52,398 bases of DNA from a bacterium (GTDB lineage: Bacteria > Bdellovibrionota_C > UBA2361 > SZUA-149 > JAQTWB01), in assembly GCA_028689495.1 (NCBI GenBank), contig JAQTWB010000014.1:1-52398 (forward strand). The letters run 5' to 3'. The translations under genes and the position numbers were made by a program. The notes beneath the pieces are model-generated. The model saw nothing but the letters and a program-made list of their open reading frames with translations, was not told the DNA's origin and did no database searches. Each line of letters begins with the position of its first letter. Position 1 is the stretch's first letter. This document shows, piece by piece, positions 43,731 through 52,398 of this stretch.

Positions 43731-43744
43731 ATGATCCAGGTCAT
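43731..43744. promoter_or_regulatory. FNR/CRP-family-like operator before the DUF1328 gene
   Basis: ATGAT CCAG GTCAT, an imperfect inverted repeat with the same spacing as the site at 42765. It begins 18 bases after the BON stop codon and 220 bases before the DUF1328 gene. The TGATCCAGGTCA core resembles known DNR/FNR-type sites. Binding protein unknown. Confidence 0.4.
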
Positions 43745-43965
43745 GTTGTTTGCTTAAAACTCTGCATATGATCTAAAGGTTCGTCCGTGGGTTGGTCAGG
43801 TGCAAATCGGCAAGCGATCTGAGCTATGACGATGATAGCTGGATTTCATATCAATCAAAATCTTTGACGATTGGTGTCGTGACGTTTTGTGGGGCTAATC
43901 CCTTAATGTCTTCTATAACTTGCCGCTTGAGAAGAATGAGGCGGCTTTAACGTGAAGGTAATTAT

Positions 43966-44133
43966 ATGTTGAACTACGCTGTGACATTCCTTGTGGTAGC
44001 GCTGATTGCTGCATTCTTGGGATTTGGAGGTATTGCGGGGACAGCAACAGAGATTGCCAGAATACTATTTTTTGTTTTTATTGTTCTTTTTCTCGTGTCG
44101 TTAATTGTTCCGCGTTTACGACCTCGGGATTAA
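43966..44133 (+). CDS. DUF1328 (YtjA-like) membrane miniprotein
   Basis: A 55-residue protein: [20 protein letters not shown], then [20 protein letters not shown] and [15 protein letters not shown]. The two membrane helices, the [17 protein letters not shown] core and the basic end are the DUF1328 signature. AAGG lies about eight bases before ATG 43966. Proteins of this family are widespread, often encoded next to BON, CsbD-like and other stress genes. Function unknown. No longer frame competes. Confidence 0.85.
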   Translation: MLNYAVTFLVVALIAAFLGFGGIAGTATEIARILFFVFIVLFLVSLIVPRLRPRD

Positions 44134-44188
44134 ATGGCTCAAAAAAATATATACGCTTTTATTACATTATCCTGCATTTTGCTTCATT

Positions 44189-44272
44189 GCCACGGCACTT
44201 AGTGTGGCGGGGTAGCCTAAACTTCTTGTCGCATCGGGTCGGTTGTCGGCCCGATGCGGACACTGGGTAGGC
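44189..44272 (+). promoter_or_regulatory. Structured leader upstream of the cyclic glucan synthase gene
   Basis: GCCAC pairs with GTGGC (44189-44208). Downstream, an outer GCCTA / TAGGC (44215-44219 with 44268-44272) encloses a perfect 8-bp stem GCATCGGG / CCCGATGC (44231-44257). No T-tract follows, so it is not a plain terminator. It is about 80 bases before the glucan synthase start and could be an RNA control element or only a stabilising structure. No known riboswitch family fits. Confidence 0.4.
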
Positions 44273-44351
44273 AAAGATAATCGATATAGTTTCAATTAAA
44301 GGTTAAGTCAGTTTGTTGAAGCGGTACAACTGCGTCCTGGAGGAAGCTTTC

Positions 44352-47300
44352 ATGCGGCTAAAAATGCCCTTCATCGCCCCGTGGGTGGCTGTGCCAAAAA
44401 CCTCTCGAATGCTGCACTATTCGTCCGAAGGCATGACCCGAGAAGAGTTATCTCAACATGCATCTGCCTTGGCAGAACAGCAGAGGGTAGAGTTCGTTCG
44501 AGGTGGGAGAAAACTTCTCAGACGTTTTGAACAAAACTCGAGTCTAATTGAAGCTTCTTACAATTCTCTGGCGGAGTCGGCGAGGAATAGCGAGCAACTG
44601 ACTCCTGGAGCAGAGTGGCTACTTGACAACTATCATGTTGTGCAGGAACACGTTCGAGATATTCGTCGTCACCTACCGAGAGCATTTTATAAAGTTTTGC
44701 CAAAACTGGTAGACGGAGATTATCAAGGGTATCCTCGGGTTTACCATCTCGCCATGGAGTTGACCAGGCACTCTGATGCAATTGTCACTCGCGATACACT
44801 CAGTTCGTTCATTGATTCATATCAGACCAAAGCGACACTCACGATTGGTGAGCTCTGGGCATTTCCGATCATGATACGTCTCTCGTTGATTGAGAACCTA
44901 CGTTGTCTGACGGAAATCAATCTGCAGGCTCGCGACGAGCGTATTGCCGGTGTCGAGTTGATAGAGTCCCTTATGGATACGGAGGATTCCACAGCATCTG
45001 GCCTGCTTCTTAATCTCGCAGGTCGTCTGAAAACCACACCGGATTTGCTGGATCATGGTGTAGTGCACTTAATGCGCTATTTAAAAACGGCGAGAAGCAA
45101 TACATCTTTAACCAGGCAGTGGCTAGAAGAGCGAATCCGTGAGCAGGGACGCGATCCTCTTGTTTTGATGGAGGCGGAAGATCATACAGAGGCAGTGAAT
45201 CAGATATCAATTGGGAATACCGTCACTTCATTGAAGACGGTCAGCTCGATAAATTGGCATTCATGGGTAGAGTCCGTAAGTGTGGTTCACCAGGTCCTTT
45301 CAGGGGATCCATCAGAGACGTATCTACGGAGCGATTTTCAGACTCGCAACGCCTGCAGGACGGTTGTTGAACAGCTGGCGCGAGCGATGGGGCGCGACGA
45401 AGACGATGTGGCAATGTCGGCGATTAATTGCGTAAAGCAAATGCTGAAAGAGAGGGATGGGATTGCTTCTATTCCATTTGTTCTTATGGCAGAGGGGAGG
45501 TCGGCTTTAGAGAAAATGATTGGCTTCGTGCCATCACCATTGTCTCGTTTGCAGCGTCATATACGGTGCCATGCTATAGAGTTCTATCTCAGCAGCCTCT
45601 TTATAGTATCGGCGGCGATACTCTTCTATTCACTATATTGGATGCTCTACTATGGCGCAGACGCCACGATATTAGTTATAGCATCGCTCGTCTTCCTTAT
45701 TCCCGCTTCTGCGCTAGGCACAAACATTGTTCAGTGGATTGTAAGTCGGCTAGTTATACCAGAGAGGCTCGCTACTCTGGACCTTGAGGCAGGAATTCCA
45801 GATGAGTTTCAGACAATGGTTGTGGTTCATCAAATTTTTGCTGACACCGAATCAGTAGAGCGGGCGCTTGCGGGGCTTGAGATTTGTTACCTTGGCAACA
45901 GCGAAGCTAATTTGTTCTATGCTATCCTGGCCGATCTCTCCGACTTTAGTGAAAAGCGAAATGCAAGTGACGACGAAATTATTGAAAAGGCGAAAAGCCT
46001 GACCATCCAGCTAAATCAGAAATATCCCGGGGAGGATGAGCGTTTTTTCTTACTTTTCAGAGCCAGGCAATGGAACGAGTCCGAGCGCAAGTGCATAGGG
46101 TGGGAGAGGAAGAGAGGTAAATTACGAGAATTTAACCAATTGATTCTGGGAGAAGATATCACCTCATTTACAATAAATGTTGGGAGCTTGGAGAAGATTC
46201 GCCAGACAAGATACGTGATTACGCTTGACGCCGACACGCAACTTACTCGTGGTGTTGCCAGACAGATGATTGAGACGATAGCGCATCCATTAAATCATGC
46301 AGTATTTGACGAGTGCACAAATGAAATTCTGCGAGGTTATGCCATCGTTCAACCGCACATTGCGACGTCGTTAAGAAGTGCACATGCGTCACGATTCGCG
46401 GGAATATTCTCCGCGCAGGTCGGATTTGATCCATATACGAATACATTTTCAGATGTATATCAGGATTTGTTTAAGGAAGGATCGTATCTTGGTAAAGCCG
46501 TATATGATGTAATGTCATTCGAACGTGCTCTTGGAAGCCGGGTGCCAGAAAATGCCCTTTTGAGTCATGACCTGTTTGAGGGTATTTTTGCCAAGGTGGC
46601 GACTGCGACTAATATACAGTTGGTGGATGATTTTCCACCAAGATTTAGTGCTTATGTCAGACGGCAGCATCGCTGGGTGCGAGGCGATTGGCAGCTGCTA
46701 CCCTGGATTTTTCGTTGTGTGCCAGATGGCGCGGGAAGCATGGTTAGGTCTCGAATATCGGCCTTGGGCCGGTGGAAGCTGTTTGACAATCTTCGAAGAA
46801 GTCTAGTCGCGCCAACATGTTTTTTTGCGTTGGTATTTGCTTGGCTCTTGATTCCTGGACCTTCCTGGTTTTGGAGTGTTCTCATAGTTATCGTTATTGC
46901 ATTTCCGGTATATGCCAATCTTGCCAATTCATTACTGCTACCACCCCTTGGGCTAGCTAAAGGGCTCTATGTACATGGTGTCAGCCGCGACCTTTTAAAA
47001 CAGTCGTTGCAGACAATTCTGACGATCAGCTTTCTTCCCTATGAGGCGTATTTAATGCTGCACGCGATAGCTATTGCGTTGTTTAGGGTTTACATTTCGG
47101 GGAATAATCTTCTGGAGTGGGAAACTGCGGAACGCTCCGAGCGTCGGATCGAGACTGGTCTGAGTGCGTGTTGCATGCAGATGATGCCCGGAATTATGCT
47201 TGCCGTTGTTAGCGGTCTTCTGGTGGCGCATTTTGCTCCAGCTTCTTTGCCAGTCGCGATGGTATTTCTTCTGCTTTGGGCATTATCGCCGGCAATTGCC

Positions 47301-50300
47301 TGGTGGATTGGCTGGCCGATTCCGGAGACTGATTATCAGCTTGAGACCGAAGAACGAAGGCATCTCAGACAGGTGGCTTACGATACCTGGAGATATTTTG
47401 ACGATCATCTGACAGCTGAATATCATTACCTGATACCCGACAATATTCAGCTTGTCCCAAAGATTAAGGTGGCGCTTCGGACGTCACCAACCAACCTCGG
47501 TCTTTCAATTCTCAGTACAATTGCAGCACACGACCTCGGATTCATCAGCTTGCCTGGAATGCTGGAGCGGCTCGGAAGAACGTTAGAGAGCATGAGCAAG
47601 CTCGAGCGATTTAAAGGTCACTTTCTTAACTGGTATGACATTTCCAGTCTTGGCCCTTTGCACCCACGATACGTATCAACGGTAGACTCAGGTAATCTGA
47701 TTGGCCATTTGATTGCTGCGCGCGCCGCCTGTCGCGACATGCCGAATTTCCAAGTTTTTAGTGCGCAACACTGGATTAATATCAGAGATTTTGCACGAGA
47801 GCTTATTGAAAGTGACATTGTATTTTCGGACTCGGTGCGAGAGGTACTTCATAAGTTTGTCAGTAGCGATAGTTTGAGACCCGGATCGGTGCCAGCGCTT
47901 GGGTCATTTGTCAGTTGCGCGGCAAAGCTTTGTCGCATGCTTGACGATGGCAATCTGACGATTTCGACTATGAGTGAGAGCGAACAGATGCTTCTCAAGA
48001 ACTTTTCATGTGGTTTACGTGAGATTATGCGGCTCGAAGTTTTTGTTGGTTGGCACGTGAACCTGCCTTTACTGCTGAATCAGATCGAGTTGCTACAGGT
48101 TGATAAGGTCGACATCTCTCAGGATCTGCTCAACTCTATCAAGAGCTATGTCATGTATGTTTTGGATATTCGGAGTCCAACCTGGAGCAGTCTTGGTCGA
48201 GCCAACCTGGAGCTGCATGAGCTATTGTTGAATTGGCACATAGACTGTGAGCTAGAGTCTGCCTTAGCTCTGAACACAACAGTTATGCAGCTGCGGGAAG
48301 AGATTCAGCTAAGTAGCCAAGCGTTGAATGAGCTTCGTGTCAGCAATGACATACTGATGGCTAATTTTAGCGAGATGATAACTGATTGTGATTTTCGTTT
48401 TCTTTACAACAACGATAAGGACCTCTTCGCAATAGGATATGATGTTGACAGTGCGCGAATTGATACCGCCTTTTACGACTTGTTGGCGTCCGAGGCTCGT
48501 CTAGCCAGTTTTGTTGCGATCGCTAAAGGAGAAGTGCCGCAAAAGCACTGGTTTATGTTGGGACGTAGCATTGCTGATTCGGCGGGAGGAAAAGCGCTAA
48601 TCTCTTGGAGCGCTACGATGTTCGAGTATCTAATGCCGCTACTCGTGATGAAGAATTTTCCAGAAACGATTCTATCTACAACGAATCGCGCTGTAGTAAG
48701 AGCTCAACGCGCCTACGGCAGGAAAAGAGGTGTGCCTTGGGGAATATCCGAGTCGGCATATAGTGGAGTCAATTTTGAGAAGAGCTATCAGTACCGGGCT
48801 TTTGGAGTGCCCGGTCTAGGTTTGAAACGAGGATTGACTGAGGACCTTGTTATTTCACCTTATTCGACTTTTCTTGCTCTTTTGGTTGAGCAGAAGCAGG
48901 CAATTCGTAACCTCACACGCTTGGAGGAAATGGGTGTCCGGGGGAAATATGGTTTCTATGAAGCGATTGATTTCACAGCTAACCGTCTGGCGCAGGAAGA
49001 GAAGTTTCATATCGTTGAGTCATTTCTTGCTCATCATCAGGGAATGACGCTAGTTGCCCTGACGAATGTGTTGTTGGAGAATGTTTTTCAGCAACGTTTT
49101 CATTCTGACCCAATCGTACAAGCTACTGAAATGCTGTTGCATGAGCGGTTCCCGGATAGGCTGCCAGCTTTTGTTCCGCATCAGGCAGAACTTTCCTTGT
49201 TTGAGCATCAAGAGGAAGATAGTGTTATTAAAGCTAGCAAAACTGAAACGCACAACACTCCTCATACGCTTTATCCCCTCACCCGTCTTTACTCAAATGG
49301 GTTGTACTCGCTGATGGTCGATAATTCTGGTAGTGGGAGGAGTTTCTTTCAGAAGCGCATTGCACTAACCCGCTGGCGTAGTGATGGTGTTTCGAATGAC
49401 CGGGGTTATTATATATATGTTCGCGATATAGATAGTGGGAAGGTGTGGTCAGTCACTTACCAACCGACGACAATAGAGCCGGAAATATACGAGGTAGTTT
49501 TTCATCCGGACAAGGTTGAGTATATTCGGCGGGATTTTAATATTGGTTTGCGTACCGAGGTTGTTCTCTCGCCCGAGGATAATGTGGAGATTCGCCGTGT
49601 CTGTGTCACAAATCACTCGGGAGTATTACGAAATATTGAGCTGACCAGTTTTGCTGAGGTGGCGCTTGATTATGTGGAAGCGGATATTTCACATCAAGCA
49701 TTTTCTAAAATGTTTATTGTGAGCGCCTACGACGAGGATCGTCACTGCTTGGTGCTTTCGAGACGAACCCGGTCCCGGGCGGAAGATGGTCTATTCCTTA
49801 TGCATATGATCGCAACGCCTTCCGGTGAGGATATTGCCTATGAATCATCCCGATTCAGGTTTATTGGTCGCGGCCGTTCCGTTCATAATCCAGCTGTCTT
49901 TGCCGAAGAAAAGAGGGGTCTTGAATGTTCGACTGGAGCTGTGCTTGACCCGATATTCTCAATGCAAAAAAGGCTTAAAATCGAACCGGGGCAGTCGACA
50001 GATGTGTCGTTTGTAACTGCAGTTGCTCGAACTAGTGAAGATGTGCTCCATCTTGCTGAGCAATATGCAGAAGACAAGGCTATTGTTCGCGCATTTGAAA
50101 TGGCTTGGAGCCGAAGTAACGTTGAATTACGGCATGAGCAGTGGACTATTGCTCAGACCCATGCTTTTCAACATTTGGGTAATGCAATCTATTATAATAT
50201 TCCGCAACTGCGCACTACTGCCCGAGTAATTGCTCGTAATAGTCTCGCTCAAGCCGGGTTTTGGCGTTTTGGCATCTCGGGGGACCTGCCAATTGTTCTT

Positions 50301-52398
50301 CTGCGAGTGCGTGATGAGGACCATCTCAAACTTGTTCTCGAGCTTGTAATGGCTCACAACTATTTATTGCTTCGTGGGCTTGAGTTCGATGTCGTTGTTC
50401 TTAATGAGTCCTCGGGTGGATATTACCAGGATCTGCATGGCAAGGTTGAGCAGGTTATGGGGTCAGGTTTCCCAGCTCCTATTGTAGAGAAGAAAGGGGG
50501 ATTGTTCCTTCGGGATAGTAATAATCTTTCTTCCGAAGAGATTACGCTTCTGGAGTCGCACGCCAGGGTGGTTTTGGACGGGGGCGCGGGAAGTCTCGCA
50601 AAGCAGGTGTCTTTGCAGTCAAGGAGATTGGAGAGCGTGGTGGCAAATAGGATTAAATCGATCGCCAGTTTGGGAGGGGACGGTATGTTTGAAGACTATA
50701 TGCCAAGTGGACTGGAGTTTAACAATGGTCAAGGAGGTTTTGGCGCTAACGCAACCAACTACACAATAAAAATACGAAACGGGAAGTTGCCTCCACTTCC
50801 GTGGGCGAATGTTGTAGCAAATCCGGATTTCGGTTTCCTCGTCACCGAATCAGGAAGTGGATATACATGGTGCGACAATAGCCGGGAAAACAAACTGACC
50901 CCCTGGAGTAATGACCCGGTTTGTGATTCACCGGGAGAGGTGTTGTATATCCGCGATTCCCGAAGCGGTAAATACTGGTCTCCAACTCCTCTGCCAGTTG
51001 AGTCCGCCACTGACTTTCTTGTTACTCACGCATTTGGCTATTCTACATTTGAAAGCCAGTGTCGAGGTATCAGTTCACTTCTGACAATTAGCGGCGGCCC
51101 ACATGAAAATGTCAAGTGGTGGCGATTGGAGTTAGGGAATGACGATAGTGCGGAACGAATCCTGGAAGTTTTTTTATATGTCGACTGGACTTTGGGGATT
51201 CGGAGAGAAGATGCTGCGGATCATGTTGCTACTCATTACGATTCAATTAACGATATTCTGTTTGCACAGAATAGGTATAACAATGAATTCTCACATAAGG
51301 TTACCTATCTTGCTTCTAACATACAATTGGATGGTTATACGACTTCGCGGAAGGATTTCATCGGTAGGAATCGAACACTCGCTTCTCCCTATGCCTTGGA
51401 GAGTCGTGTTACGGGTAGTAGCAGAGGACTAATTGGTGGATTTTCCCTTAAACCCTTGGCGATCGATCTTTCAGGTAAAACTGGTGCCGGGTTTGAGCAA
51501 TGCGGTGTAATAAAAGTGAGTATTAAAATTGCCGCTGGTGGAAAGAGGGCGATTATCTTTTGCATGGGACAGGAAAACTCAATTGAAGAAGCACGTCTTA
51601 AGGCGCGTGATTACCGAACCTCTCAACGGTATCAGGAGGTTTTTAGCGCACAGAAAGACTATTGGCATAGTATTGTTTCCTCATTGCAATTTACCACCCC
51701 GAATAGGGCGATGGACATTATGCTCAACGGTTGGCTTTTGTATCAGAACCTGTCCTGTCGCATAAACGGACGTGCCTCTTTTTACCAATGTGGAGGAGCG
51801 TACGGATACCGAGATCAGCTACAGGACGTAATGTCTCTGCTATTCACGGCTCCTGATGTCGCGAGGCGACAGATTCTTCTCTGTGCGTCAAGGCAGTTTC
51901 CTGAAGGTGATGTTCAGCATTGGTGGCACCCTCCTACAGGGCGCGGAGTGCGTACGAGAATCACCGATGATTATCTCTGGCTACCATATGTAGTGGCGAG
52001 ATATATTGAAGTAACTGGTGACAGTGAAGTGTTAGAGGAAATCATTCCATTTCTTGAAGGTCGCTCGCTTGAGCCAGTTGAAGTCGAAGCTTATCTGCTC
52101 CCGGATGTATCGAGCGATGCTGTGAGTCTGTATCAGCACTGCGTAGTTGCAATCAATCGGGCGTTTGCCTACGGTTCGCATGGTTTGCCCCTAATCGGTA
52201 GCGGTGACTGGAATGACGGGATGAATGAGGTTGGCAATGGTGGAAAAGGAGAGTCGGTCTGGTTGGGGTGGTTTCTATACGATATCCTAAAAAAGTTTAC
52301 GCCTATTGTGAAGCGACGAGGTGATGAAGAAAGGCTAAGGCAATACCAGGCCGAATCAGAGCGTATCCTCTCGTCTATTGAAGAAAATGCTTGGGATG
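44352..52398 (+). CDS. ndvB: Cyclic beta-1,2-glucan synthase (NdvB/ChvB-like), 3' truncated by window
   Basis: An uninterrupted frame of 2,682 codons runs to the right edge; the stop lies outside. ATG 44352 has GAGGA seven bases upstream. Order of domains: N-terminal region with the family motif EWLLDNYHVVQEHVRDIRRHLPR (about 90-115) and TIGELWAFPIMIRLSLIENLR; two membrane helices (about 415-460); GT84 glycosyltransferase with DADTQL (D626, D628), SHDLFEG and RRQHRWVRGDW; more membrane helices (about 815-970); a glycoamylase-like domain with PWGISESAYS (about 1462) and AHHQGMTL (about 1559); two GH94-type supersandwich regions; and the GH94 catalytic domain with YRDQLQDVMSLL and GSGDWNDGMNE (about 2616). 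It builds, elongates and cyclises osmoregulated periplasmic beta-1,2-glucan. The sequence ends at ENAWD, just before the usual C-terminal part. The frame seems intact, with no frameshift. Confidence 0.96.
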   Translation, partial: MRLKMPFIAPWVAVPKTSRMLHYSSEGMTREELSQHASALAEQQRVEFVRGGRKLLRRFEQNSSLIEASYNSLAESARNSEQLTPGAEWLLDNYHVVQEHVRDIRRHLPRAFYKVLPKLVDGDYQGYPRVYHLAMELTRHSDAIVTRDTLSSFIDSYQTKATLTIGELWAFPIMIRLSLIENLRCLTEINLQARDERIAGVELIESLMDTEDSTASGLLLNLAGRLKTTPDLLDHGVVHLMRYLKTARSNTSLTRQWLEERIREQGRDPLVLMEAEDHTEAVNQISIGNTVTSLKTVSSINWHSWVESVSVVHQVLSGDPSETYLRSDFQTRNACRTVVEQLARAMGRDEDDVAMSAINCVKQMLKERDGIASIPFVLMAEGRSALEKMIGFVPSPLSRLQRHIRCHAIEFYLSSLFIVSAAILFYSLYWMLYYGADATILVIASLVFLIPASALGTNIVQWIVSRLVIPERLATLDLEAGIPDEFQTMVVVHQIFADTESVERALAGLEICYLGNSEANLFYAILADLSDFSEKRNASDDEIIEKAKSLTIQLNQKYPGEDERFFLLFRARQWNESERKCIGWERKRGKLREFNQLILGEDITSFTINVGSLEKIRQTRYVITLDADTQLTRGVARQMIETIAHPLNHAVFDECTNEILRGYAIVQPHIATSLRSAHASRFAGIFSAQVGFDPYTNTFSDVYQDLFKEGSYLGKAVYDVMSFERALGSRVPENALLSHDLFEGIFAKVATATNIQLVDDFPPRFSAYVRRQHRWVRGDWQLLPWIFRCVPDGAGSMVRSRISALGRWKLFDNLRRSLVAPTCFFALVFAWLLIPGPSWFWSVLIVIVIAFPVYANLANSLLLPPLGLAKGLYVHGVSRDLLKQSLQTILTISFLPYEAYLMLHAIAIALFRVYISGNNLLEWETAERSERRIETGLSACCMQMMPGIMLAVVSGLLVAHFAPASLPVAMVFLLLWALSPAIAWWIGWPIPETDYQLETEERRHLRQVAYDTWRYFDDHLTAEYHYLIPDNIQLVPKIKVALRTSPTNLGLSILSTIAAHDLGFISLPGMLERLGRTLESMSKLERFKGHFLNWYDISSLGPLHPRYVSTVDSGNLIGHLIAARAACRDMPNFQVFSAQHWINIRDFARELIESDIVFSDSVREVLHKFVSSDSLRPGSVPALGSFVSCAAKLCRMLDDGNLTISTMSESEQMLLKNFSCGLREIMRLEVFVGWHVNLPLLLNQIELLQVDKVDISQDLLNSIKSYVMYVLDIRSPTWSSLGRANLELHELLLNWHIDCELESALALNTTVMQLREEIQLSSQALNELRVSNDILMANFSEMITDCDFRFLYNNDKDLFAIGYDVDSARIDTAFYDLLASEARLASFVAIAKGEVPQKHWFMLGRSIADSAGGKALISWSATMFEYLMPLLVMKNFPETILSTTNRAVVRAQRAYGRKRGVPWGISESAYSGVNFEKSYQYRAFGVPGLGLKRGLTEDLVISPYSTFLALLVEQKQAIRNLTRLEEMGVRGKYGFYEAIDFTANRLAQEEKFHIVESFLAHHQGMTLVALTNVLLENVFQQRFHSDPIVQATEMLLHERFPDRLPAFVPHQAELSLFEHQEEDSVIKASKTETHNTPHTLYPLTRLYSNGLYSLMVDNSGSGRSFFQKRIALTRWRSDGVSNDRGYYIYVRDIDSGKVWSVTYQPTTIEPEIYEVVFHPDKVEYIRRDFNIGLRTEVVLSPEDNVEIRRVCVTNHSGVLRNIELTSFAEVALDYVEADISHQAFSKMFIVSAYDEDRHCLVLSRRTRSRAEDGLFLMHMIATPSGEDIAYESSRFRFIGRGRSVHNPAVFAEEKRGLECSTGAVLDPIFSMQKRLKIEPGQSTDVSFVTAVARTSEDVLHLAEQYAEDKAIVRAFEMAWSRSNVELRHEQWTIAQTHAFQHLGNAIYYNIPQLRTTARVIARNSLAQAGFWRFGISGDLPIVLLRVRDEDHLKLVLELVMAHNYLLLRGLEFDVVVLNESSGGYYQDLHGKVEQVMGSGFPAPIVEKKGGLFLRDSNNLSSEEITLLESHARVVLDGGAGSLAKQVSLQSRRLESVVANRIKSIASLGGDGMFEDYMPSGLEFNNGQGGFGANATNYTIKIRNGKLPPLPWANVVANPDFGFLVTESGSGYTWCDNSRENKLTPWSNDPVCDSPGEVLYIRDSRSGKYWSPTPLPVESATDFLVTHAFGYSTFESQCRGISSLLTISGGPHENVKWWRLELGNDDSAERILEVFLYVDWTLGIRREDAADHVATHYDSINDILFAQNRYNNEFSHKVTYLASNIQLDGYTTSRKDFIGRNRTLASPYALESRVTGSSRGLIGGFSLKPLAIDLSGKTGAGFEQCGVIKVSIKIAAGGKRAIIFCMGQENSIEEARLKARDYRTSQRYQEVFSAQKDYWHSIVSSLQFTTPNRAMDIMLNGWLLYQNLSCRINGRASFYQCGGAYGYRDQLQDVMSLLFTAPDVARRQILLCASRQFPEGDVQHWWHPPTGRGVRTRITDDYLWLPYVVARYIEVTGDSEVLEEIIPFLEGRSLEPVEVEAYLLPDVSSDAVSLYQHCVVAINRAFAYGSHGLPLIGSGDWNDGMNEVGNGGKGESVWLGWFLYDILKKFTPIVKRRGDEERLRQYQAESERILSSIEENAWD

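Noticed and set aside
45428-51765. Several short ORFs in other frames within the glucan synthase gene
   Set aside because: They are short, lack start signals and are fully explained by the long coding frame, which is intact through the whole region.
1-52398. Search for CRISPR arrays, IS elements, integrases, toxin-antitoxin pairs and phage defence systems
   Set aside because: I saw no spaced identical repeats, transposase or integrase motifs, or known defence proteins. The repeats found are short extragenic ones.

Overview
The window comes from the chromosome of a Gram-negative bacterium with a two-membrane envelope. The evidence is a retrograde phospholipid transport system (mlaEFDC), a Kdo-pathway isomerase (kdsD), a type IV pilus secretin with its inner-membrane alignment proteins (pilMNO, pilQ), lipoproteins, and a cyclic beta-1,2-glucan synthase. 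Gene order (pilMNO, pilQ-aroK, pilD next to an NtrC-type regulator) and the many TTG/GTG starts resemble deltaproteobacteria or a related lineage, but I cannot name the taxon. I found no phage, IS element, CRISPR array, rRNA or complete tRNA. Almost all of it is densely packed core genome with several structured intergenic stretches.

Layout. 1-2.3 kb: the end of a secreted repeat protein, an orphan HExxH metallopeptidase and a polytopic membrane protein. 2.4-6.5 kb: a GT-C-like membrane protein fused to an FG-GAP-like domain, and a degenerate HD-GYP protein with an in-frame 15-bp tandem repeat. 6.4-10.6 kb (minus strand): priA-trpD-trpF. 10.7-19.6 kb (plus): pilM-pilN-pilO, a strong terminator, a 730-bp intergenic region where pilP would be expected, then pilQ-aroK, two lipoproteins, a small TPR-like protein and aroQ. 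19.6-23.8 kb: a YbjN/CesT-like protein, pilD, an NtrC-family regulator, a DUF4124 protein and kdsD. 23.9-26.5 kb (minus): a UvrD/PcrA helicase and a small membrane protein. 26.8-30.1 kb: rlmE and mlaEFDC. 30.2-34.1 kb (minus): hemW, a repeat-rich island, ygfZ, lepB and two small unknowns. 34.4-41.8 kb: a GspE/PilB-like ATPase, a small helical protein, a hairpin array, recJ, a membrane-anchored GH99-like protein and gnd. 42-52.4 kb: a PH-domain membrane protein, a BON-domain periplasmic protein, a DUF1328 miniprotein and the giant ndvB-like cyclic glucan synthase, which runs off the right edge.

How the genes work together. Three themes recur: (i) type IV pilus assembly (pilMNO, pilQ, pilD, a GspE-like ATPase and possibly two pilQ-linked lipoproteins), (ii) envelope maintenance and export (mla, kdsD, lepB, BON/DUF1328/cyclic glucan), and (iii) aromatic amino-acid synthesis (aroK, aroQ, trpD, trpF). 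The most interesting unexplained items are the pilP-less pilus locus with its structured leader and paired lipoproteins, the array of five hairpins before recJ, the repeat island before hemW, the membrane-GH99 fusion, and a possible FNR/CRP-type-regulated envelope-stress module that ends in the glucan synthase behind a structured leader.
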